Positions 1-12,040 of a stretch of 64,000 bases of DNA are shown here, piece after piece. Under the pieces are notes generated by a model. That model was not told the DNA's origin. It did no database searches and saw nothing but the letters and a program-made list of their open reading frames with translations. Origin of the DNA: Myrmaecium sp. VS I D KN 1 (lineage: Eukaryota; Ascomycota; Dothideomycetes; Valsariales; Valsariaceae). Location of the stretch: positions 1-64,000 of the forward strand of contig JADQAV010000014.1 of assembly GCA_019775845.1 (NCBI GenBank), written 5' to 3'. The first letter of the stretch is position 1. Each line of letters opens with the position of its first letter. The position numbers and the translations under genes are program-made.

Positions 1-1710
1 ACCATTAACAAAGTTATCCATGCGAGGGATGAAGGAGGAGGAGGGAGCGAGCCGAGGCCCGCCGTCAACAGCACGATCCGGCGATGAGCGGTTGCTTCAA
101 AGAGCGGGCAGGTTGACTTTCTTTCCCCCCTGAGTCTCGGAGACGGAGTCCGGCGCTCAAGAGCGCTCCGGGAACCGCAGAAACCAACCACCAACGACCG
201 AAAGAAACGACCGAAAGAAACGGAGAAACGAGAAACAGGGGTTAGATTTGCGAGCCACGCCAACTCTGGCGACGGGAAAGCCGCTTCTGCTTTTCGGGTT
301 AGGCCGCGATCATTGCTGTGCTCTTCTCGAACGATTCTTGCGGCGAGAAAGAAGCCGTGAACGCGGCTTTGGGGGGATGGAAGGAAAGCGCCGTCCCGCC
401 TCGGTCAAGAACTAAAAAGGCCAAACGGGTTTTTAGACGCGGGTCTGCCAGAGATGCCAGATCGCGCAAGAATGCCGGCACGTAACTTAGTTACCGACCC
501 GACACGTAAGAACGTGCGCACGGAAAGTCTATTTTTTGAGACCAAAGTGTGTGACATCACTTCCTCCCCCCTCGCGGTGAAGGAGGAAGGTGAGAAAGAG
601 AAAGGACGAAAGAATACAGCCACGACCCGTCTTGCCGCATGCAAAAGGGCCTCGCCGGCTGGGTCTGGCTGTTTATTTCATCTCTCCATCTTGTTTTTAC
701 TTACCGAGGCCCAGCGGGAAGCGGGTACTTAACGTTGATAGATAGCCGGAAACGGAGATGGCTTGGAAGGGAGGGAGGGGGGAACGGACCGGAAGTGCCG
801 ACGATAGAAGAGAAAGAACGAGAGGAAGTGGCGCCGGCCCATGAGAATGAAAGCATCAGCTTGTAGTTTGTTCCGTTACGTTACTTCGTTCGTCCGTAGC
901 TAGTTTGAAAGAGAAGGAGAAACAAGAAGCAAGCAACAAGAGAAAGAGAACAAGAACGGGTGAAAGACAACAGACGTCGAAGAAGAGGAGGCTTGCATGC
1001 TTGCATGCTCACTTGCGCACTTGCGCGAAAAAACCATACTAAATCACGTTAGCACACCGCCAACCTAGTCAAAACCAAGTTAACGTGCAGAAAAGCTAGA
1101 GGCGAGCTAAAGATCTTCGAGGTCTGCTCCCTCGCAAAAAAGAAGAACGTGAAGAGGAACGGGAGGGAGAGACGTCAAGATCTGGCCGATCCCCGGATCC
1201 GGATCGGGATCGGATGTGCGCGCCCCTAGTCCGTTCTGGCATTAGCGTGTTCCGGTTCCACACATCCCTGTCACGCCTCCTCGATGCCTCGATGCCTCGC
1301 TGCCTTGCTGTCTTGCTGCCTTTCTGCCTTGCGGCTCGGCTCGCCTTCCCGGCTTCGTCACGGCGAACGGAAAACAACGCATGCCTGAGCCGGAGAGGCT
1401 GAGAGACAGAGGTGATCATCAGTAGGATGGGGAGAGGACCTTGTAAGATAGTGGTAACCGAATCACAGTGATACGATGTGCTCCTACCTCACCCTACTAT
1501 ACCGCATAAACCCCTCGGTTAAAGAAGAAGGGGAAGGTGAAGGAGGAGGAAGTCATTTTGAGTTCGTGTACAGGTACGTACAAGGTCGGTAGGTACAAAC
1601 AAGGTAGGTACTATAGCACTGCAGTAGGTAGGTAGGTAGGCTCCCCTAAGTGCCTTCTTCCCTCCCCTTCCCCCTCCCTATCTTCCTTCCGTGTCGTAAT
1701 GAGGAGAGGG

Positions 1711-1734
1711 AGAGAGAGAGAGAGAGAGAGAGAG
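1711..1734. repeat. (AG)n microsatellite
   Basis: Twelve uninterrupted AG units, directly preceded by the purine stretch gaggagaggg. Confidence 0.95.
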
Positions 1735-2028
1735 CCATACATCTGCCATAATCCTCTAGTGTGGACTTATACACAAACATAAGCGTAGAGGCGAACAGTA
1801 AAAAGACAGGAAAAACAACGTACAGCCATGGAACATCATGCCAAAAAACTAAACCAATGAACACGCAAAAAGGGAAAGAAGTGAATAATCCAGACAGCCT
1901 CCGTGATGCAGTAATCGTAGTTGTACGAGGGGAAAGGAAATGGAAAAAGTAGATATAGAAAAGAGGTTAATAAGGAAGCTGATGACACCCGCGAGTAAAA
2001 GAGAGAGAGAGACCAACAGAGGACACTC

Positions 2029-2030
<2 letters not shown>

Positions 2031-2059
<29 letters not shown>
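2031..2059. repeat. Poly-A tract (29 A)
   Basis: An uninterrupted run of 29 A on the plus strand. No retroelement sequence is visible upstream and no target-site duplication could be seen, so it is listed as a homopolymer only. Confidence 0.9.
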
Positions 2060-2566
2060 CGCGGAAAAGAAAAAGCAAGGCAGAAAAGCAGAGCAAAGCA
2101 AGGCAAAAAAGCAAAAGTCCTCCCAATCCCCGCCTCCCAATTTTTTCCCGCAAAGACGCTTCTATAAGTTTGTTGGCGCGTGAAAAAGCAATGAGCCTCC
2201 GTTCCCTTCCCTTCCCTTCCAAAAAGCCTCCATTCCATTCCATTCCAATTCCTTTTTATGAGCCCTTTCCTCTTGATGAACCCTTCCTCCACCTCCCCAC
2301 ATGAGTTGTGTTGACCAAATGCTTCTTTGCACATGCCTCCCGATTGAGGAAAAATGAGATAGAAAAAATTATGCCACCCATGCATGAGACGTGAACAGAG
2401 CCGCTCTCGATAGTCCTGAGATACCCCCGGGGAAAACTGAATAAGAGATGGTTGTGGCGCATAGCTGTCGTGTGACTCGTCGCCCTGGAGGCGCGGTTGC
2501 GGGAGAACTTTAGCCCCCGGTCCGCACCCCAATCCGAAACCACCCCAATCATACGATGCTTCCTCC

Positions 2567-3970
2567 TCACATCGGTCTCCGGTTCAACGCGTTCAACATG
2601 TCGCTATCCGCTGCGCTCCTCCCCGTATCCCCGCTAACGATGTCGGTAATCCGCATACCAGGCCGGCCGCTCGGCTGTGACGTCGGCGGTGGTGGCGGTG
2701 GTGGTGGTGGCGGCGTTCGGCCATCCGAGCGGGGTGGCGGAGGCCGCAGGGTGCTATCGCTGGCGTAGCCGCCCGGATACGACGTCCCAGGGGTGCTCGG
2801 AGCGCCCTGCGTGTGAGGGGAGGACGACGCACGGCTCGGATCGTAGGAGTAGCTGCTCTGCGGAGACGTCCGTCGCGGAGGTTGAGGAGCGGCGTAGTAC
2901 GGTTGCGCCGGCGGCGGGGGTGGCGGCGCAGAGTGAAAGGACGTGGAGGAGGACGCTGGAGAGACGGCGCTCGGCGTTAGATTCGTCGGATCTGGATACG
3001 AGTACTCGGCGGGTCGACGGTGAACGGGGGGCTGTGAGGCGGTAGCAGGGTTCGGCGGCGGTAGGGTGGGCGTGTGCGGCTCCGCCAGGGGTCGCTTCCT
3101 GCTTGCCGGCGCTTCACCGCCGTTCCGATCACCGTAGGCGCCAGCCGGAGGATATGCACTGTGCGAAGCAGGGTACGGACCTGTCGGGCTCGGCAGCGGG
3201 TAGCCCTCCTGGCGCGGGGGCGGCGGAGGCGGCGGCGGTTGCGGATATGCCTGCGGAGCGTGCTGGGGGTTGAGCGGCTGGCCGAAAGCGCCGAACAGCT
3301 GCGGCGGCTGACCGCCACCGCGCCACACGGTGTGCGCGGGCACGAAGGCCTGCGTCTGGGCCGCGACGGGCGTGAAGACGCATTCCTGGGAGAAGCGCAC
3401 GCAATTTTGGCAGCGGCCGTCCTCGGAGGACTCAAAGCCGGAGCATCGGATCTATAAAGAGGTCTCGAGTCAGCGGGACATGCGATTCCAGTGTCGTGAA
3501 GCTTCCTCCTACTTTGCGCCTCCTGCAGTAACGGCAGGCGATAGCGGTACGTTGACGCGGAGCCGGCTGATGCTGCTGCGGGGGATAGGCCATGTGCGGG
3601 GGGTGTGGCGGCGGCGCCCGATACGGCTCTTGGGGCGGAGGTTGCTGGTACATCTGGTGAGGGGCCGGTAAACGGTACGAGGGCTGCTGCATGACCGCCA
3701 TGCTGGGCTGGGGCTCCTGTGGTTGAGGCGGCGGTGGTGGCAGTGCGGTGGCGATCTGAGCGACAGTGGCAACGTTAGACAGGCGGTGAAAGGCATAGGG
3801 GGAAGGAGAGTAGGTTGCGGTGGTGGTGCAAGAAGGGGGTCGAAGGGGGATGGGAGGAAACGTACGAGAGCAGAAGGTGGAGGGTATGCGCCGTTTGTAG
3901 GTTGGGAGGTTGGCTGAGGAGACCAGTGAGACGGAACCTGACCTTGGCCGCCTGGGTGATGAGGGTACAT
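2567..3970 (-). CDS. Zn(II)2Cys6 transcription factor, short proline-rich type
   Basis: Three exons, 3970..3866, 3755..3513 and 3451..2567, give 410 residues. Both introns (110 and 61 bp) keep phase 0. Intron 1 has a GTACGT donor; both have a CTAAC/CTGAC-like branch site. The second intron splits the zinc cluster. Joined, it reads C109-x2-C112-x6-C119-x10-C130-x2-C133-x6-C140 with the basic run CRRRK, the canonical fungal binuclear cluster that binds DNA in the nucleus. The rest is Pro/Gln/Ser-rich with several polyproline runs, and ends in a conserved-looking tail with RITDIVSG and SDMLNALNRR. No fungal-specific transcription factor (middle homology) domain is visible, so this is a small DNA-binding regulator. 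The start ATG at 3970 is preferred over the internal ATG at 3701 because exon 1 splices cleanly in frame. Target genes are unknown. Confidence 0.88.
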
Positions 3971-4689
3971 TTGTCGGATGGAGGCGCGCGGATGAGTGGT
4001 CGCCGCGTGCCGTCGTGCAATTATGTCCGCCTTACAGGATGGGACGTGCAACGATGGCTCATCAGCTCGCGAAAGGGGGGACGAGGCCAGGTGCCGAGCG
4101 GGCGCGCGGGCGAGCGTGTGGGCGTGTGATCGCTGTGAACGGACGCACGAAGTGAACGGCCTCGCCAAATGTTTCGACCGGGCGTCTGGTGGGGAGCGTG
4201 GCTCGACGGGAAACGAGGCTTTGTCCTGTCGCACGAGAACTGGTCGGCCCGCACAACGAGGCTTCTGTCGCACGCGGCAGGTCAGACAGGCGGTGCAGCC
4301 CGAGAGTTTGAGTAACGGCGGCGGGGACGAGCGTGGATTGGAGAGGAGGAGTGAGAAGGAGGACGACGGCGAGGGAGAGTCACTAAGGACGGAGGACGGT
4401 CGGCACGGAAGGAGGGACGGCTGGACGGGAGGGAGGGTGTTCGCGTCCGGTTACGGCAGGACGCGGCCAAGTGCGTGATCGCCGTTTGCTGGTGAGGCTG
4501 TCACGACGCACGAGGGCAGCGACGTCCACTACCACGAACGGGATCGGAGGAGTGACGGACGGTGGGACCGGTCCAGTGACGATTGGCGAGTGGAAATGGT
4601 CGTGGTCGTGGGGGCCGGGTCGTGGTTGCCGTGGCGGATGTGGGAAGCGGTGGAAGAAGCGGCGGTGTGCTGCTGACAGTGGTGGTGGT

Positions 4690-4830
4690 GCCTGGAAGGG
4701 GAAGGAGAGACCCAAACGGGAAAACCAGGAGAGGGAGAGAAGGTGGTGGAGGAGGAAGAGGAGGAAGAGGAAGGAGAGGAAGAGAAAGAAGGGAGAGGAG
4801 AGAGACAATGGACGATGATGGATGATGGAT
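4690..4830 (-). promoter_or_regulatory. Pyrimidine-rich tract upstream of the Zn2Cys6 gene
   Basis: On the plus strand this is a nearly pure purine tract of GGA, GAA and GAG repeats, so on the strand of the Zn2Cys6 gene it is a CT-rich tract about 0.7-0.9 kb before the start codon. CT-rich tracts are typical of fungal promoters near transcription starts. That role is an inference; the tract may only be low-complexity DNA. Confidence 0.3.
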
Positions 4831-5842
4831 GGGTGGAGCAGGAAGGATTGTTCCCAAGATTGCACTCGCCCTTAGCGTGGTGTGGAGGGCGTCGTGGTAC
4901 CTCGGACAGGGCAGGCCAGGGCAGGCAAGGCAGGGCAGGACAAGGGCAGAGCAGCCTGGAAAAGCCTGGGCAGCCTGGGTAGCCTGGGCGACGTTCGGGG
5001 GGTGGTTTGCTCTGATCGGAAACGACAGAAGGGGAGCGGAAGGAGTGTGGAAGGTTGGGTGTGCGTGAGGGCTGCGTGGGTTGTGGGTTGTGGGTTGCGA
5101 ATGTGGGCGTGGCCGTGTGGGTGTGTGGGTTGCGGGCGTGCTGAGTCGGCCGGTGACGAAGGGCGGCGGCGGCGGCGGCGTCGTCGTCGTCGGTGTGGAT
5201 TGGGTTGGGTTCGGGTCTGGTCTGGTTCGGGTTTGGTTGGTTTGTGGTTGGTGGTTTGGTTTGGTTTCGGTTTCGTCGTTCGTGTGGGCAGCCAGCAGAA
5301 GCGGGCGGGCGGCGGCGGCGGCGGCAGCGGAAGCGTTCGAAAGGGAGGGGACCCGAGAGAGAGGAAACGAGAAGGTGAGAGCCGATGCGGTGGGCTGGGA
5401 AGCGGTTAATTAAGGCGGCACAGCCCGCTAGAAGCGACGTAGAAGAAGGGGGGGGGGAGGGAAAAGGTCGGCGGCCGCCATCATCAACCATTCGACCGTC
5501 CAGCCGTCCACACGCCGTCCAGCCCAAGCACCCAAGCACCACGCACCAAGCGCCGCCCGAGTATGACAGGCCCGCTCGGCGGGCTCGACCGGCTCGCGGT
5601 GGCTGACCGGCTGGCGACCGCTCGGGGGCCCTAACGCCCAACCAGCCTTAGCGGGGATGAAGGAGTGAAAGGGAAAGGGAAAGAAGAAGGGGGGGCCCTT
5701 GCTCACTACTGGGGTGGGAAGGGGAGTGCCTGGCACACGCCAACAAAGAAAGACTGGCGCGGTCGGGTCGGGCGAGCAAGCATGTGCGCCTGGGGGCATG
5801 ATGGAGGGGATGGGATGGTCTGGGAATGGCATGGCTTGGAAA

Positions 5843-5890
5843 ATGGGCATGGACATGGGTGGGCATGGGCATGGGCATGGGATGGGATGA
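5843..5890. repeat. (ATGGGC)n-type imperfect repeat
   Basis: Repeated ATGGGC, ATGGAC and ATGGGTGGGC units in a row; imperfect hexanucleotide low-complexity DNA. Confidence 0.75.
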
Positions 5891-6485
5891 TGGGAAGATC
5901 CGGGGGCGGCCGTCCGCGATGAGCTAAGGGACAGAAGCAGCCACCTCAGCCAGCCAACCAGCCAGTCAGCCAGCGTGTTTGACCGACAAGTACCAAAGGT
6001 AAGTACCCGTAGGGTTCACCCACCGCGCTTCCGCCCGCTTAACGTGACCTAGACCGGGCTTATGGTAGTCCAGAAGGACGGAGAGAGAAGGAAGACGAAG
6101 ACAAAGGAGGAGAAGAAGAAGGAAGAGGACGAGGGCAGGAAGAGAGCCCGGCTGAGGGACCAATCACGCTCCGCCGAGCGCTTGTAAACGTTCGTCGGCC
6201 GGGCCAAGCGACAGGCGTGCCGCCCCGCCAGGGGAACTTAAAGGCAACCGAAGGGGAAAGGGGAGCGGAGGGGGGTGTAGGGGGGGGCGGTTTGGGAGTA
6301 ACAAAGGGCATGAGCCATGAAGCATGAGGCATGAGCCATGAGGCGGACAACGACCATGATGATGAGCCATGGACAACGATGATGATGATGAGGATGATGA
6401 TGGGCTGGGCGGGCTGCTGGTGAACGATGCTGACGGCTGGGCGGGCGGGCGATGCGAGGCGATGCGGTGCGATGCATGCACCGCT

Positions 6486-6539
6486 CCCTCCCTCCCTTCC
6501 TCCCTCCCTCCCTTCCTCCCTCCCTCCCTTCCTCCCTTT
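6486..6539. repeat. Tandem 16-bp pyrimidine repeat
   Basis: The unit TCCCTCCCTCCCTTCC is repeated a little over three times without interruption, making a pure CT tract on the plus strand. Confidence 0.85.
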
Positions 6540-7620
6540 CGCGCCCCTGCAACATGCGGCCCTAGCTGCGACATGCGCGACGGCGGCAGGCGACCGGCTG
6601 CGGGTGAATGCAGCAAACGTGGTTGTGGCTGCTGCTGCTGCTGCTACTGCTGCGCGGGTGCCGTGGCTAGCTGCCTGAACTACTAGCTCTGTCTGCCTCC
6701 TGTCCGCCTGCCTGCCTACAGACTCCTGAGGGAAAAGGAAACTTAAAGGTCATTGCCGTCTCTTCCCTTCCCGCCCGCTTTCAAACCTGCCACCGTGTCT
6801 ATTTTATCCCATCCCGCCTGTCTCACCCGGCTCCATACGCCGTCACTTTTCACCGTTCGTTTTTTTTTCCGTCCCCTTCCCCTTCCCGTCCCTTCCCGTC
6901 CCAGTTCCACGACCGTGGGTCGGCACCGTGATAGCCTTCCTGCCATTACCACCAGCCGTTCTTCCGTAGCGACGGCCCCGATTTGAGGCTGACGCGCCAC
7001 CACCACACCCATGCGTGTAAGAGTAAAGTCTCTGAACCTAGACCGGTCTCGTTCGACAAAAATCCCGCGAACGGTAATACTACGGTATCGCTGCAGGGAG
7101 GAAGGAGTGTTGTAGTTCGTCGATTGAGTATTAGAGGAGCACAGAAGGACAAGAAGTTAGCGAACAGGAAATAAGAGACAAAGAAAGAAAAGGGGGGAGA
7201 CGGCTGGATGTACCCAGCAGCAGGCTCACGGATCCCCCCACAATGGGGACTTCCTCTTGCGTCCTGTGCAACCAAAGCAAGCCAAGGATGCATTATCGCA
7301 AGAACGCTGTCGCCGTTGCACGCAAGGCGAGGCAAGCAGCAGAGAAGAAGGATGCCATTCGTTCCTGGCGAGCATGGTCAATTGCAGCCCGTGTGAAGTG
7401 AATCCCTACCTCCACGTTGCAAAAAGTGGATGCAGCGGTCTCATCCTTCATTTTTGTGCCGTTGCAAAAAACCTTCTCACTCTTTTCGACTCTCCATCCG
7501 AGAAGGTTGCAAGGTCAGAGAGAGGGCCCGGCTACGGCGGCGCGGCGGGACTAGGGGGAAGGCGCGGGATAAGGCAGGTCGGCAAGCCCGTTCCCGCACC
7601 TGGTTCTGTGCGTCTGGGAC

Positions 7621-7622
<2 letters not shown>

Positions 7623-7654
<32 letters not shown>
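7623..7654. repeat. (TG)n microsatellite
   Basis: Sixteen TG units followed directly by the alternating sequence CATGCGCGCG. The whole is alternating purine-pyrimidine of the kind that can adopt Z-DNA; that property is known for such tracts and not tested here. Confidence 0.95.
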
Positions 7655-7655
<1 letters not shown>

Positions 7656-10600
7656 ATGCGCGCGCCGGCGCGCGTGGCAGGCCCGTCTGCGGTGTGCGAT
7701 CTGCCCATCATCCTCCACCCCCTAATAACTGAGAGCAATTAATAAGAAAGGGCGAGCCACCCGCGCGAAGCCCGCGTGCGTTACGTGCGTTGCGTGCGTG
7801 CGTGCTGGCTGGCTTGTTTGCCAGCTTGCCAGTTTGCCAGCTTGTCTGTCCTCCTGTCCGCCTGTCTGCCTGTGCATCGCGTCTTCCCACATCCGCGCGC
7901 AGCAGAGGATGCGTAGCCGCCCTTGCTTGCTCCCGTTCCGTCCGCTGGACGCTTCGGACCGGCCATCCCCTCCCCTCCCCTCCCATCTGCATCGCGATGG
8001 ATTGGTGATGGATGGACGGGACGGATGGAACGGTTTGCTGTGTCAGCGAACTAGATGCTTTGCTGAACGTGGGACGGTCGTCGGTAACGATGTACCCAAG
8101 GACCGCAACCGTGCCTGCTCCGTACTAGTCTGGTCGAATTGACACGCGGGCTCGGCTACATGCCTAATAACGCTGCTCCGCCTCCTGATCGATCGTCTAC
8201 CCTCTCGTCTCTTCGGCGAAGCAGAAAAACCATCCGATGCGTGCGAAAAGACAGTCGCCAGAGCCGCAACTTGTCCTCTTCCGACGCCTGGTCCGCCGCT
8301 GTGCCGCCTGGGATTGGACTGTAGGCTGTCCAATGATGCCACCCCGAACGAAGCGGCGAACGCTGGCCGATCCCGGCGTGGACGACAATGACGATTCGTT
8401 CCCGCATCAGAAAACGAGGCAATGCATCGGCTTCCGCCCTAGCGGCGCTCGGATATGTCGTAGCCTCCCCACCTCGGCCACTCGGATGCCGTCGTGTCGT
8501 CGTGAAATGCATCGTCGCCCCGGTCCCTTGCACGTTCAGCTGTCGACGATGCACGACTCCGCTCCCTGGCGGCGCGCGGATTGCGCCAGCCCTCAAGTGC
8601 CGACCCGTCCATCCCATTTGCAGTAGTCAACCCCCGTTCGCGTCGCCCCAAACGACCTTAGTACCCACCTTGACATGCCGGCCTGGAGGACCTGGGAAGG
8701 ATGCCGCCGGACCTCCTCCCATGGTACGGAGCCCGTCTGGCGCGAACCCTATCCTCCCCCCGTCTACCCCCCTTTTTTCCCGCATGCTGCTGCGCGACAA
8801 GCGTTACCGGAACCTCCTGATTCTTGTCTCCCGAGCTGGGGTGCTGGCTGTCGCATCGACCAGCTGGGGCCGGCAGGGGCGCCAGACATGCGGCAGAAGA
8901 GAGCTGACGCAAACCGCTCCCGAGTCGAATTACTCATACATTTTGGGGATCTAATAAAAGCATGAGTGGTGTGGTGGAAGGGCGCACGACCGGCCAACGC
9001 TGTACGAACTCGCGGCACTGCTGCTGCCTGCGATAGAAAGCAGGCATGCGGAGACCGCCTGTGCCTCTGCTTGTCTTCCTGCTCGCACCAAGCACCTCAA
9101 ACCCCTCGAAGAAGACAGTGGGAGCGCGCAGCCAATATCTGTACTCCCCTGTCCTTTCAACAAGTCCGCCGCGCCCGCTGTCCTTGTCGTATCTACCGTC
9201 ATCCCGGTCGGTAATCCAACCCTTGCTCCGAACGAATGCGGAGCTCACATCTCGGGTTTCGGCGCGCCGAGATTGACAGATCAAGTCGTCAGTGTAGGGC
9301 TGGGCCGCTTCAGCGACCACGGGAGTTAGCTACACACATACGATCATCACTGTGTTGCTTGTGAAGTCTGAAACTGGGACCCCTGGGTTTCTGAGCGTCG
9401 CATGATATTGATTCATCCCTTTTCTGATCGGTCAACCGAGGCGACCTGCGGCGTTCAGCGTGTAGAGGGCCTCCCTGGAGTCCGTTCGACTCACGCTCGA
9501 ACCCCTCGAACTGATTGATCAACGCCACGCGTTGTGGAGGCACCACAAGAAAGAAAGTTGACAAGAGGAAGAGGACATGGGCCGGGGAAATCCTTCCTCG
9601 TAAATTGGCCGTGCAGCGTGTCACGACGAATGGAACGACAGCAAGCAGCAAGCGGCAACGACGGCAAAGAAAAGGGGTCTCGCTCCTTCTCTTGCCTCGT
9701 CCAAACCCGAAGGCGGCCGTTTCAGCAGGCCGATCATTTGCACGATTTGTGACGAGGCTAATAGGCTAGCTCTGATGTGTAAATCTGGCGAGTTCTTCAG
9801 GCCTAGGGGGTGAACGGAAAGTGAAAAACATAAGCAGAGACATAAAAGCTTGAGAAACAAACTAAATTAGACATCAAAGAGTAGTCAGGGTAAACATGGA
9901 GGTACGTACCGAACCGTTTTCCCGAGCCGCAGGCAAGCCGTCCACGACAACGTCGACAAAGAAAAATATGATATATCAACTTCTTCCTCCGCCTGCAGGC
10001 GGCGCATGCTTGGTCACCGAGGCGCGGTGCTGCCCTGCACGTTCGACCGCGCGTGGCCGTGTGGGCTGGCTGGCTAGCTAGCTGGCTGGTTCCCCGAGCA
10101 CGCAGCGGCTGAAGGAAGGGAGGAAAAGGATGACGGGCACCACCACCACCACAAACGGAAGTGCGGGTATGTAAGTCGGTCAGAAGATCAGCGGGCGTCC
10201 CCGTTCGTTAGCCTTCTTCCCTCGCGAGGCGAGTACGTGCTGATGATGATCCTGAGGGGAGCACAGAGTGGATGGGCTCACCTTTTCCTTGCTGTTTCCT
10301 TGCTGTTCGCGGTTGGCAGAGACTTGGATGGACGTCGTCGTTCGGACCGTCCGTGATTCCTCCGCCAATCGGCGCTCGGAAACGTCTGACGGTCGTTAAG
10401 GTACGGGGGTGAGGACGGTAGGTTACCTTAGGCTCCGGCCGTATGTATGGAGAGCCTCCGGTCCTGCACAGGCGGTCCGCTTTTCGCTATCCGAGTGACG
10501 TGCCGGCGCTGACAAGGTGGGAAGCGGTAAAGGGGCGTGAAGGACGTGGAGGCCCCAGCGTCCGCGCATGGAGGTACTTGGGAGGGTTGCAAGGAGAGCG

Positions 10601-11879
10601 GGCCAATGCAGTCCGCTAACGTCGGAGTGACGTACCTTGCTCCTAGTTACCGCCTTCCCCCACCGGCCCGGCTGCCACGACGGGAACCGACGATGGAACG
10701 CGTCGAGGGATTTGCTCCCGGGGAGGCAGCACAGTTTCGGTTTGCGTGCTGCCATCGGCCCCTCGCCACGCTGCAGACACATGTACAATGCAGACAGACG
10801 GACTGGCAAACATGCAGACATGCATCTCGGATGTTATCTTACGGGCTTGTACAATGCAAACATGGTGGGAACGACTTGCCGAACCGATGCGGACAGCCCG
10901 AATGGAATCACCTCAAGGAAACCCAGCTTGTTTGCCTGCGGACCGCCATGCTCGTCCGTCGCCGACCTCAGTACCATACTGCTGATTTTCCGGCCGTGAG
11001 ATTGCCAACGCGCATGCGAGGTTGCGAAAAGAAAAGGCGGTCGTCACGCCGTTACCTCGTCGTCGACTATCCGCCAGGGCAGCCGAAAGGGTGGTTGCAC
11101 CACGGGAGGTTGCGCAGCGGGACGGGGCGAGTCGATCACGAACAGACCAACCAGCCGCAGAGCGTTGTTTGGTTTGCCGGCACGCCCGCAGGAGAGGACA
11201 GGAGGAGGACGTGGAAGGGCAGGACGTCCGTCCACGCGCGCGGGGAACCGATATCACCAAAAGCGTTCCGAATGTCCTCGTCGTGCCACCCACCTCCGAC
11301 GTACAACCTCTTGTACCTTTCTACCACCATCCTCCTCCATTGATCGTTCGGTCGCACGCACGCACGCACGTCGGGATAAGAGACGCTGGAGCGGTTCCCC
11401 CCCTCGCATCCGACTCAGCTTCAGATGAGCAGAGAACCCGACGAGATAGGCATGCACAGCCGCGACCAACACGAGTGGACGACTAGTAGTAGACACCACC
11501 AGCTAACTCATGGCGCACACAAACACACCCACACACATATACACACGAAGGCTGGGCAAAGGATTCACCATCATCCTCCTCGACCGGTCGCATGATCGCC
11601 TTCCTTCCTCCTTCCTGCTCCTCCACCTCTTCCTTCGCCCGTGCCTCATCACGCCGTCCGGCAGCAGCAGTCAAGGTTTTAGGGTCAGATCGGGTCGGGG
11701 GTCGGGTATGTACGTGGTGGATTCGTGTTGTGCTTCGGTCAGCAAAATGGAACACACTCTGCAGGAGCAGCCGAAAGCGGTAATATCACGCCCGCTCCCG
11801 GGAGGTGGATGGGGTGGATGGTGTGGGGTTCCGCCAAACCTACCTTGACTCCCCCACCCCCGGCCCGGCTGACACGAAC

Positions 11880-12040
11880 TACTAAGTTAGGTAGGTAGGC
11901 ACTTCCTCTCCCTCTGTACATGTAAGCTACTGTACCTAAGGTACGAACGAAGAATTAGCAGGGTAAGGTACGTACATAATATGTAGTACTGTACCTATGC
12001 ATGTACTGTATGCATGGTACAGAAGTACCTAGGTAGGAGG
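11880..12040. repeat. GTAC/TACC-rich palindromic low-complexity DNA
   Basis: Dense recurrence of GTAC, TACCTA, GGTAGG and ATGCAT over about 160 bp, for example tacctaaggtac and gtacctaggtagg, many of them self-complementary. Similar patches occur near 1570-1640, 12720-12800, 40900-40960 and 49020-49290, always between genes. Confidence 0.6.

Larger units (their letters stand above)
1..2566. other. Non-coding flank rich in simple repeats
   Basis: No reading frame here shows a recognisable domain or a believable exon structure. The stretch holds purine-rich and GGTA-rich low-complexity DNA, including a run of GGTAGGTAGGTAGG around 1625, an AG repeat and a long A tract. It lies downstream of the minus-strand Zn2Cys6 gene, so its right end should contain that gene's 3' UTR. 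I see no gene at the left edge. Confidence 0.55.

Noticed and set aside
2031-2059. Poly-A as the tail of a LINE or SINE
   Set aside because: No element body, internal promoter or target-site duplication could be seen beside it.
4529-5641. 370-codon minus-strand open frame
   Set aside because: Arg/Pro/Ser/Thr-rich translation of GC-rich low-complexity DNA, overlapping other open frames, with no domain; it lies in the 5' flank of the Zn2Cys6 gene.
8388-8954. 188-codon plus-strand open frame
   Set aside because: No domain and competing frames over the same interval; composition like the surrounding non-coding DNA.
10537-11343. 268-codon plus-strand open frame
   Set aside because: No recognisable domain, odd composition and several overlapping frames of similar length on both strands; most likely chance in GC-rich DNA.
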